Source: Novosphingobium sp.
GTDB lineage: Bacteria; Pseudomonadota; Alphaproteobacteria; Sphingomonadales; Sphingomonadaceae
Reading direction: 5' to 3'
Assembly (NCBI GenBank): GCA_027490345.1
Contig: JAIXYF010000392.1
Span: 1-13,301, forward strand
DNA: 13,301 nucleotides
Part shown: one piece after another, positions 1 to 5,760 of the stretch
Numbering within the stretch: the stretch's first letter is position 1
How the letters are laid out: every line of letters starts with the position of its first letter
The notes under the pieces: generated by a model
Told to the model about the DNA's origin: nothing
Seen by the model: the letters and a program-made list of their open reading frames with translations, nothing else
The model's database searches: none
Program-made: the position numbers and the translations under genes

Positions 1-1
1 C

Positions 2-526
2 CAGACCCCGCTGGCCGCGCGCAAGCTGCTGAATCCTGATCCGTTTTCAGCCTTCCTGCTGTCGTTCAATCCGTGCCGCCCGACCAGCCGGGGCCATCTG
101 GCGCTGCGCTCGGCCGATCCGCTGCAATATCCGTCGATCCAGCCCAATTACCTTTCGACCGAGCACGATATTGCCGAAGTGCTGGCGGGCAACCGCCTGC
201 TGCGCAAGATTGCGGCGAGCCGGCCGCTTGCTGACATGATCACCGAAGAGCTCGTGCCCGGCCCCGCCGTGCACAGCGAGGCCGAGCAACTGGCCGATTT
301 CCGCGCGCGGGCGGACACGGTCTATCACCCCACCGGCACCTGCGCGATGGGGCCGGATGCCGCAACATCCGTGGTCGATGCGCGGCTGCGCGTGCACGGC
401 ACCGAAGGCCTGCGGGTTATCGACGCCTCGATCTTCCCCAATATCACCAGCGGCAATACCAATGCGCCGACAGTGATGGTCGCGGAAAAGGGTGCGGCAA
501 TGATCCTGGCAGACGCCCGGTCCTGA
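2..526 (+). CDS. GMC-family oxidoreductase, C-terminal part (5' truncated)
   Basis: The reading frame is open from the left edge to a TGA at 524-526 and encodes about 174 residues, roughly the last third of a GMC (glucose-methanol-choline) FAD oxidoreductase. These enzymes oxidise alcohols to aldehydes in the cytoplasm or periplasm. The sequence shows the family C-terminal half: a stretch with NPCRPTSRGHLALRS, then YHPTGTCAMG carrying the conserved catalytic His, then RVIDASIFPNITSGNTNAP, where Asn takes the second active-site position, followed by the closing EKGAAMI helix. The N-terminal FAD-binding GxGxxG is outside the window. The resemblance is to choline dehydrogenase and PEG/alcohol dehydrogenases, but the substrate cannot be told. 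It converges on the dioxygenase operon and could serve the same catabolism, which is inference only. Confidence 0.93.
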   Translation, partial: QTPLAARKLLNPDPFSAFLLSFNPCRPTSRGHLALRSADPLQYPSIQPNYLSTEHDIAEVLAGNRLLRKIAASRPLADMITEELVPGPAVHSEAEQLADFRARADTVYHPTGTCAMGPDAATSVVDARLRVHGTEGLRVIDASIFPNITSGNTNAPTVMVAEKGAAMILADARS

Positions 527-555
527 GGTTAGCCGATACCCCATGAAAACGCCGC

Positions 556-598
556 CCCGTGCCCTTCGGCCTTGCTCAGGTGATCCGAAGGGCACGGG
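556..598. repeat. Perfect 14-bp inverted repeat, hairpin with 15-nt loop
   Basis: The arms CCCGTGCCCTTCGG (556-569) and CCGAAGGGCACGGG (585-598) are exact reverse complements. On the minus strand the stem is followed about 6 nt later by TTTT, so it may help end the operon transcript; on the plus strand no T-run follows. It could equally be an extragenic palindrome of the REP type. It lies in the 168-bp gap between two convergent genes. Confidence 0.7.
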
Positions 599-648
599 CG
601 GACATGGACATGATGAACGGAAAACCGTCAGAAGCCACAACTGCCAGC

Positions 649-691
649 AAACAGGGACAGTCCGCCCAAAATGGGGACTGTCCCTGTTTTT
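649..691 (+). terminator. 15-bp perfect hairpin plus T-tract, probable bidirectional terminator
   Basis: The arms AAACAGGGACAGTCC (649-663) and GGACTGTCCCTGTTT (675-689) are exact reverse complements around an 11-nt loop. TTTTT (687-691) ends the 3' arm and runs just past it on the plus strand, the form of an intrinsic terminator for the GMC gene. It also sits 3 bp beyond the stop of the minus-strand operon and could act there too, although that side offers only TTT. The core GGGACAGTCC/GGACTGTCCC resembles palindromes that recur in many genomes near REP-associated transposases, so it may be a dispersed repeat; this cannot be tested from one copy. Confidence 0.65.
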
Positions 692-694
692 GCA

Positions 695-1657
695 TCAGCG
701 GCGCGGCACCACTTCATAGCCCGGCTCTTCCGGCTCATCATCGACCATCTGATCGGGGAAGCCGGTGCCCAGCACCTTGATGCCCACCGGCTCTTCATAG
801 CGGCGGATGATGTTGGGTGAGAATTCGCGCGGGCCGTAGGCGGCTTCGCCTTCCTTGAACAGGCGCACGATCAGCGGCGACATTTCGACAGGAACGCCGG
901 TTTCCTGTGCAATCTTGTCAAACAGGCCAACGTCCTTGGAGACGAGGTCCATCGTGAAGTTGATATCGCGGCTGCCGTTGAGGATCACCTGCGATTCCGT
1001 TTCGTGCACGAAGCTGTTGCCCGAGGAGATGCGGATCGCCTCATAGGTCGTGTTCATATCGAGGCCCATCGCCTTGCACACCGTCAGCGCCTCGGCGAGC
1101 GCGACGAGGTGCGCGGTGCAGAGGAAATTGGTCATGACCTTGAGCTGCGAGGCCGTGCCCCAATCACCCGTGTGCAGCACGCGGCGGCCCAGCGTGGTAA
1201 GAACGGGCAGGACGCGCTCGAAACCTTCGCGCGGGCCGGCAGCGAAGATCGAGATATTGCCGGTGTCGGCGCGGTGGCAGCCGCCAGAAACCGGGCATTC
1301 CATGAACAGGCCGCCGCGCGCTTCGACCAGCGGGCCAAGCCGCAGCACTTCGGCATAGTCGGTCGTGCTCATTTCCATCCAGACCTGGCCGGGGCGCATC
1401 ACGGACAGGAAGCCGTCCGGACCTTCCGCCACAGCCGCGCTGGCAGCAGGCGACGGCAGGCAAGTGATGATGACGTCAACCGCCTCGCCCAGCGCGGCCG
1501 GGCTGGCCGCTTCCTTCGCGCCGCGCGCGACATATTCCGCGACGAGCTCGGGATTGAGATCGCGCACGGTGACGTTATGGCCATTGCGGATGAGGCTGCC
1601 AGCCAGTTTGCCGCCGACATTGCCGAGGCCGATGAAACCGATTTTCATGTGGGTCAT
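695..1657 (-). CDS. NAD(P)-dependent beta-hydroxyacid dehydrogenase (3-hydroxyisobutyrate dehydrogenase family)
   Basis: This 320-residue protein belongs to the 6-phosphogluconate/3-hydroxyisobutyrate dehydrogenase superfamily, which oxidises 3-hydroxy acids (or reduces semialdehydes) with NAD(P). The Rossmann motif GFIGLGNVGG spans residues 7-16, a substrate-site ECPVSGG lies at 120-126, the catalytic Lys173 and Asn177 stand in LKVMTNFL, and a conserved SKD is at 240-242. The cofactor-loop Asp33 (VRD) hints at NAD preference. The body ends near residue 285; the remaining 35 or so residues form an acidic, proline-containing tail not usual for the family. The start ATG overlaps the previous gene's stop (TAATG), and a second in-frame ATG three codons later is possible. 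As last gene of the operon it may oxidise a hydroxy acid made by the dioxygenase, which is inference. The true substrate is not identifiable. Confidence 0.9.
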   Translation of the reverse strand: MTHMKIGFIGLGNVGGKLAGSLIRNGHNVTVRDLNPELVAEYVARGAKEAASPAALGEAVDVIITCLPSPAASAAVAEGPDGFLSVMRPGQVWMEMSTTDYAEVLRLGPLVEARGGLFMECPVSGGCHRADTGNISIFAAGPREGFERVLPVLTTLGRRVLHTGDWGTASQLKVMTNFLCTAHLVALAEALTVCKAMGLDMNTTYEAIRISSGNSFVHETESQVILNGSRDINFTMDLVSKDVGLFDKIAQETGVPVEMSPLIVRLFKEGEAAYGPREFSPNIIRRYEEPVGIKVLGTGFPDQMVDDEPEEPGYEVVPRR

Positions 1658-2739
1658 TATCCAGGGATCAAAACGATATTGCCGATGTGCTGCTTGGTGA
1701 GGAAGGCGCGCTGCGCCGCAACGATATCTGAAAGCGGATAAGTGGCGGCGACGAGAGGACGGATTTCGCCGCGTTCGATATAGCCGACGAGGTTGGGAAA
1801 CACTTGGGATTCAAGGATCGTGCAACCGTAAAGCGTCAAGTCCTTGAGGTAGAGGGTGCGCAGATCAAGCTCGGCAATCGGGCCGGAAATCGCACCCGCC
1901 ACGCCGTAGCGCCCGCCGCGCTTGAGAGCATCGAGCAGCGCGGGAAAGCCTGCCCCGCCAGCCACGTCGATCACCACATCGAAGGTTTCGGGTTCAAAAC
2001 GGGCATCGCGCGGCATGACCTCGGATGCCCCCAGACCGCGCACGCCTTCCGCCTTTTCGGGGCTTGCCAGCGCGATAACTTCTGCGCCGCGCCGCTTGGC
2101 AAGCTGCACTGCTGCCGAACCAACGCCGCCTGATGCGCCCGTTATCAGCACGCGTTCGCCCGCCGCCAGCGCCGTGCGCGTCAGCATGTTCTCCGCCGCC
2201 GAATAAGCGCACGGGAACGAGGCGAGCTCGGTATCCGTGAGCGAAGATTCGATGCGGTGGGCATGGGCGGACGGCACGCGGGCAAATTGCGCGAATGCAC
2301 CGTCGACTTCGGAACCGAAATAAGTGGCCCCGAACCGGCTCGCGCCGCGAAACACCGGCTCGACCAGCACGCGCTGGCCTATGCGCGTGGGGTCTACCCC
2401 CTCCCCCACCGCCACGATCCAGCCCGCCGCATCGGCCCCCTGAATACGCGGGAACTGCGGCAGCGCGCCGGTCCAGCCGGAGTCCTCGGTCTTTGCCTCG
2501 GCAAACCCGTCGCCCCCGCCTGCCTCAGTCGCGGCGGTAACAGCCTTGGAATACCACGCGGTGCGCGTGTTGATATCGGTGTTGTTGACCCCGCAGGCGC
2601 CGACGCGGATCAGCACGTCTCCCGGCCCTGGCTGCGGCACCGGCACGTTGGTGCGGTGCGACAGGCATTCGAAGCCGCCATTGCCGGTGAGCAGCACAGC
2701 TTCCATGGTTTCTGGCATAAAGGCTGGGACCGGCTCCAT
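1657..2739 (-). CDS. Zinc-less medium-chain dehydrogenase/reductase (quinone oxidoreductase-like)
   Basis: This 360-residue MDR-superfamily oxidoreductase has an N-terminal GroES-like domain (VPVPQPGPGDVLIRVGACGVNNTD, about residues 32-55) and a Rossmann domain with the nucleotide-binding LITGASGGVGSAAVQLAK (198-215). The zinc alcohol dehydrogenase signature is incomplete: Cys49 remains, but the usual GHE is GAD at 101-103 and the four-Cys structural zinc loop is absent. A zinc-independent NADPH reductase of the quinone reductase or enoyl reductase type is therefore more likely than a classical alcohol dehydrogenase. Residues 60-98 (WYSKAV through GALPQFPRIQ) form an insertion rich in Gly and Glu. 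Three possible starts lie close together (2739, 2718, 2706), none with a strong Shine-Dalgarno; the first is given because it is 4 bp from the aldolase stop. Substrate unknown. Confidence 0.88.
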   Translation of the reverse strand: MEPVPAFMPETMEAVLLTGNGGFECLSHRTNVPVPQPGPGDVLIRVGACGVNNTDINTRTAWYSKAVTAATEAGGGDGFAEAKTEDSGWTGALPQFPRIQGADAAGWIVAVGEGVDPTRIGQRVLVEPVFRGASRFGATYFGSEVDGAFAQFARVPSAHAHRIESSLTDTELASFPCAYSAAENMLTRTALAAGERVLITGASGGVGSAAVQLAKRRGAEVIALASPEKAEGVRGLGASEVMPRDARFEPETFDVVIDVAGGAGFPALLDALKRGGRYGVAGAISGPIAELDLRTLYLKDLTLYGCTILESQVFPNLVGYIERGEIRPLVAATYPLSDIVAAQRAFLTKQHIGNIVLIPG

Positions 2740-2743
2740 CGGA

Positions 2744-3463
2744 TCAGGCCAGCGGCGGCAGCTGCGACTTCAGCCAATCAAAGTGCGCATAAGACATGCC
2801 GCGATAGTCATCCCACCCGCGCGCGGTCTTTTCCGCCACTTCGTCGGACAGCACATTGAGCGGCTGGCCACTGGCATAGGCGAGCAGCAGCGTCTGCGCG
2901 GCCTTTTCGAAGAAGTAGAGGTCTTCGAACGCTTCGGCGACAGTCGGCCCGGTGCAGGTGATCCCGTGATTGCCCATCAGCAGGGTCTTGTGCCCGCCCA
3001 GCGCGGCCGCAAGGCGCAGGCCCTCCTCCGCCTCATCAGCAATGCCGCCAAAGCCCTGATCGATGGCGAGCCGGCCCCAGAACCGCGCGGTGTTGTTATC
3101 CAACGGCAGCATCCGCGGATCGGCCAGCGTGGCCAGCGCGGTGGCATGGGGCGGATGGCAATGGATGATGACGCGCGCCGCAGGGCACTGACGGTGCACG
3201 GTCCCGTGGATCGTCCAGGCCGAAGCGTCAGGCGCGTCGGGGCGGTTCATCACATCCACATCATCGGCATCGAGCAGCATCAGGTCATCGGGCCGAATGC
3301 TGGCGAAGTGCTGCCATTTGCGGTTCAAGAGGAACTGTTTGCCGTCCGCCGAAACCGCCGCACTGAAGTGGTTGCCGACCGATTCCGACCAGCCCATCTG
3401 CGCCGTGATGCGAAACGCAGCGGCGAGATCCTCGCGCAGCAATGCGACTTCGGCCTCCGTCAC
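2744..3463 (-). CDS. Class II aldolase/adducin-family protein
   Basis: This 239-residue protein covers the whole class II aldolase/adducin domain. Members bind a divalent metal and carry out retro-aldol cleavage, epimerisation, dehydration or decarboxylation. The metal-binding His101 and His103 stand in HCHPPHA, with the third His166 in MGNHGI; an NHFS motif is at 31-34. The catalytic acid of L-fuculose-phosphate aldolase (Glu in SSEW) is replaced by Ala82 in ASAWTIH, and no phosphate-binding pattern is obvious. It therefore belongs to the adducin-like subgroup, whose reactions are mostly unassigned. The start is GTG at 3463, inside a GTGA overlap with the dioxygenase stop, with GAAGG about 9 nt upstream. 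In this operon it could cleave or decarboxylate an oxidised intermediate, which is inference. Confidence 0.9.
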   Translation of the reverse strand: MTEAEVALLREDLAAAFRITAQMGWSESVGNHFSAAVSADGKQFLLNRKWQHFASIRPDDLMLLDADDVDVMNRPDAPDASAWTIHGTVHRQCPAARVIIHCHPPHATALATLADPRMLPLDNNTARFWGRLAIDQGFGGIADEAEEGLRLAAALGGHKTLLMGNHGITCTGPTVAEAFEDLYFFEKAAQTLLLAYASGQPLNVLSDEVAEKTARGWDDYRGMSYAHFDWLKSQLPPLA

Positions 3464-4596
3464 TTGAAGCGGCCTTCGCTCGTGAGCGCACGATAGGTGC
3501 TGCGCATTTCACCGCGATCGGCATACGTCCCGCGCAAGTAGCGCGCGCCGCTGGTGGCGGAATAAGCCTCACGCCCATGCACAATGCGGTGGTTGTCGAA
3601 CACGATGCATTCGCCCGCATTGATGCGGAAGCGCATGAGGTACTTGTCAGACTGCAGCATCCGGCCAAACCGGCAGAACGCGGGGTAATACCGGTCGAGC
3701 ACATGCTGCGGCAGATCGAACACATCGGCCATATGCTGGCTGATGGTGACGCCCGAAACTTCGCCATGTTCGTCAAGCTCGATCACCCGCTGGCGCGAGC
3801 GGACGTCATAGGTGTCGTGCTCGCAATAGAACGGCACGTCGGTTTCGGCGAGAAGCTTGAATTCCTCAGGGAAAGCCGCGCGGAAATCGTTGGCGACCGC
3901 CACCCCGTCAAGGAACAGGTTGGCTCCGCCCTCCACGCTGTTGGCGCGGCAGTGGAGGAACTGGACGCCGGGGGCCATATCCTCGGCCGGGGTATCGGTG
4001 TGCAGTTCCAGCGCCTTGGCGGTGTAGGCCAGGTTGGTCGGCTCGATATGAGTCATCACGTCGAAGTATTCGCCGAAGAAGGTGGGCCGCACATGGCCCA
4101 TCAGCTTGACCAGCTCGGTCAGGCCTTCGTCGCTATCGGGCATGTCGGTCACGATGGCGACGCCTTCGACGATCAGCGCCTTGAGCCATTCGGCGACCTT
4201 GGCCTTTTCGGCCACAAGCTCGCTTTGCGCAAAGCGGGCGACATTCGGATAGTGGTCTGAATACCACGCGCGGCGCGGCATATCAGACGGATCATTGCGG
4301 CGCCTGCCCCCGGCATAATCGGCCAGCCAGCCAAGCGGATAGCGGCTGGTGTGGTTTTCCCCCTCCCACGCGATTTCCAGCGCATCGCCCACCACTTCGG
4401 CGCGTCGCGGGCGCGGCGCGGCGTCGAGGTGGAAAATATCGAACACCCGCTCCCGCGTCTGGCTGTCGAACGATGTCGGGCAGTTATCGCGGAGCCAGTA
4501 GTTGTTGAAATAAGCGGTCTTGCCGCCGGGAAGCAGGACTTCAAGGCCCGTCTCGGTCAGGGTGACAGGCGCTGCGGCAGACGTGGTGAGGTTCAT
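3460..4596 (-). CDS. Gamma-butyrobetaine hydroxylase-like Fe(II)/2-oxoglutarate dioxygenase (TauD family)
   Basis: This 378-residue protein has the two-part layout of gamma-butyrobetaine and trimethyllysine hydroxylases: an N-terminal DUF971-like domain (about 10-95, with WLRDNC at 34-39) and a C-terminal TauD/TfdA jelly-roll. The iron ligands are visible as His199 and Asp201 in LELHTDTP and His340 in RIVHGREAY; Arg352 in ARYLRGTYAD is the likely 2-oxoglutarate anchor. Length matches the family. Of the human N-terminal zinc ligands (Cys38, Cys40, Cys43, His82), only Cys39 and His82 have counterparts here; the other two positions are Thr and Asp. ATG 4596 was chosen over GTG 4620 because GGGGGAAG precedes it by 4 nt. 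It is first gene of the operon. Hydroxylation of a carboxylate substrate with release of CO2 and succinate is expected; carnitine synthesis is possible but unproven. Confidence 0.87.
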   Translation of the reverse strand: MNLTTSAAAPVTLTETGLEVLLPGGKTAYFNNYWLRDNCPTSFDSQTRERVFDIFHLDAAPRPRRAEVVGDALEIAWEGENHTSRYPLGWLADYAGGRRRNDPSDMPRRAWYSDHYPNVARFAQSELVAEKAKVAEWLKALIVEGVAIVTDMPDSDEGLTELVKLMGHVRPTFFGEYFDVMTHIEPTNLAYTAKALELHTDTPAEDMAPGVQFLHCRANSVEGGANLFLDGVAVANDFRAAFPEEFKLLAETDVPFYCEHDTYDVRSRQRVIELDEHGEVSGVTISQHMADVFDLPQHVLDRYYPAFCRFGRMLQSDKYLMRFRINAGECIVFDNHRIVHGREAYSATSGARYLRGTYADRGEMRSTYRALTSEGRFK

Positions 4597-4643
4597 GGGT
4601 CTTCCCCCGCTGGGATGCACGGCGACATCTTTGCCGCTCTTGA

Positions 4644-4662
4644 CCGGGCGATATTAGCCCGG
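4644..4662. repeat. 6-bp hairpin in operon leader, loop contains TAATAT
   Basis: CCGGGC (4644-4649) and GCCCGG (4657-4662) are exact reverse complements around a 7-nt loop. On the minus strand the loop includes TAATAT (4656-4651), which matches a -10 element. No T-run follows, so it is not a convincing terminator of the upstream LysR gene. It may be part of the promoter or a chance GC palindrome. Confidence 0.4.
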
Positions 4663-4714
4663 AACGGACGGGTTCAGCAGTGCATCATCAAGTCTCATAT
4701 ACCATATCAATGGT
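4651..4714 (-). promoter_or_regulatory. Candidate LysR-controlled promoter and operator of the dioxygenase operon
   Basis: The 141 bp between the LysR stop and the dioxygenase ATG is the only gap large enough for the operon promoter. It holds a dyad ACCAT-ATCA-ATGGT (4701-4714) in an AT-rich stretch and a minus-strand TAATAT (4656-4651) that could be a -10 box; no good -35 is visible, as is common for activator-dependent promoters. If transcription starts near 4644, the dyad is centred about 63 bp upstream, the usual position of a LysR recognition site. The parts are seen; their function is inferred. Confidence 0.35.
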
Positions 4715-4737
4715 CGTAATGCAGCCCCATCGCTGAA

Positions 4738-5694
4738 TCAGTCTGATCCGAGAAGGTCGTGCGCCCAGGGCAATTGCTCCAGAACGGGGGGCAGGCTTTC
4801 GGTCCGAATCATCTCCCCGGCCAGCGCCGCGGTCTCCATCGCCAGATCGCCCAGTTCGCCCGCGCGGCTGACGACCTGGATGCGCCGGGCAAAGCGCGCG
4901 CGCGGCAGCGGCTCGACTCGCAAGTGCGGGATCAGCGCGGGCATCGCGGCGAGGCAGAGCAGCGACGTGATGCTCCACCCGATCCCGCGCGCCACCGCGT
5001 TCAATTGCTGCGGCACGATATCCACCTCGATCACATTGGGCAGGCGCAGCCGCATCCGGGTAAGCTGGCTTTCGATGCGCTGGCCCATCCCGGTATCGAG
5101 CGAATAGCGCACGAAGGGCAGCCCTTCAGCCGCCGCGATGGGATCGGCCGCGCCGCGAAAGCTGGTGGGGAACACCAGCACGAAGGGATCATCCAGCACA
5201 TCGTGGTGAACCACGCCTTCCTGCTTTTCTAGCACGCTGCTGCCGGTAATCAGCAAATCGCAGCGCCGCGCGAGGAAATCCTGCTGCTGGTTGAGTGAGA
5301 TGCCCGAGCGTACCCGCCAGCGCGCCACGCGCGGGCCAAGCCGCCCCAACAGCGGCCCGGTCAGCAGGATCGCCAGCGATTCCGCCATCGCCACCGTCAC
5401 TTTGTCGATCGGCTGGTTGGCGCCTTCACGCACTTGATCGACCATCGTGCGCGCGGTGGCGAGGAGGTGCGTGGCACGTTCATAGAGCGCGCGGCCCGCA
5501 GGCGTGAGGCCAAGCGGGCGCAAGGTACGATCGAACAGAGTGGCGCCAATCCCCTGTTCCAGCCGCGCGATGGTTTGCGAGACGGCGGACTGGGTGATGC
5601 GCAATTGCTGCGCGCTGGCGGTCATGCCGCCTAGCTCCACGGTGAGGACGAAGACTTCGAGCGCGTGGAAATCGAACTCGGCGGGGAGCAGCAT
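4738..5694 (-). CDS. LysR-type transcriptional regulator, probable regulator of the adjacent operon
   Basis: This 318-residue LTTR has an N-terminal winged helix-turn-helix (about 8-70; FHALEVFVLTVELGGMTASAQQL, then ITQSAVSQTIARLE, then GATLFDR and LTPAGRALYERA), followed by a linker helix and a periplasmic-binding-like effector domain (about 95-300). The start ATG is preceded by GAGG (5703-5700) at 5 nt spacing, and a minus-strand TAATAT at 5732-5727 is a reasonable -10 for it. It lies upstream of the dioxygenase operon on the same strand and diverges from a second LysR gene; the overlap of its promoter with the spacer inverted repeat suggests autoregulation. The effector is unknown, perhaps the operon substrate or an intermediate. 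Confidence 0.93.
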   Translation of the reverse strand: MLLPAEFDFHALEVFVLTVELGGMTASAQQLRITQSAVSQTIARLEQGIGATLFDRTLRPLGLTPAGRALYERATHLLATARTMVDQVREGANQPIDKVTVAMAESLAILLTGPLLGRLGPRVARWRVRSGISLNQQQDFLARRCDLLITGSSVLEKQEGVVHHDVLDDPFVLVFPTSFRGAADPIAAAEGLPFVRYSLDTGMGQRIESQLTRMRLRLPNVIEVDIVPQQLNAVARGIGWSITSLLCLAAMPALIPHLRVEPLPRARFARRIQVVSRAGELGDLAMETAALAGEMIRTESLPPVLEQLPWAHDLLGSD

Positions 5695-5702
5695 CGCAGC
5701 CT

Positions 5703-5747
5703 CATGATAAAAATGCTTAAAGCTCCATATTACATCGTGTTATCATG
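5703..5747. promoter_or_regulatory. Inverted repeat in the divergent LysR-LysR spacer, candidate operator
   Basis: CATGATAA (5703-5710) and TTATCATG (5740-5747) are exact reverse complements 29 nt apart, framing an AT-rich segment. The segment contains GCTT-A-AAGC (5714-5722) and a minus-strand TAATAT. The left arm abuts the Shine-Dalgarno of the left LysR gene and the right arm lies just before the first good start of the right one. A regulator bound here could control both genes. The repeat is visible; binding is inferred. Confidence 0.45.
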
Positions 5748-5760
5748 GAGCAAGGAGTTC

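Larger units (their letters stand above)
695..4596 (-). other. Four-gene catabolic operon (dioxygenase, class II aldolase, MDR oxidoreductase, HIBADH-like)
   Basis: Four minus-strand genes are packed with no room for internal promoters. The dioxygenase stop overlaps the aldolase GTG start by 4 nt (GTGA at 3460-3463), the aldolase stop is 4 bp before the oxidoreductase start, and the last junction is a 1-nt TAATG overlap at 1657. Translational coupling is therefore likely. The order fits hydroxylation first, followed by redox and C-C bond steps. A LysR gene lies immediately upstream on the same strand, after a 141-bp gap that holds the likely promoter. The pathway and substrate are unknown. 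Confidence 0.85.

Noticed and set aside
1657..2739. Zinc-dependent alcohol dehydrogenase assignment
   Set aside because: The GHE zinc-ligand motif is GAD and the four-Cys structural loop is missing, so a zinc-less MDR enzyme is the better call.
2546..4260. Two long plus-strand open frames opposite the aldolase and dioxygenase
   Set aside because: They mirror the codon bias of the minus-strand genes, show no family motif and have no ribosome-binding site; the minus-strand products carry clear active-site motifs.
4657..4737. Possible intrinsic terminator of the left LysR gene before the operon
   Set aside because: The only GC hairpin there lacks a following T-run; read-through into the operon cannot be excluded, but no terminator is supported.
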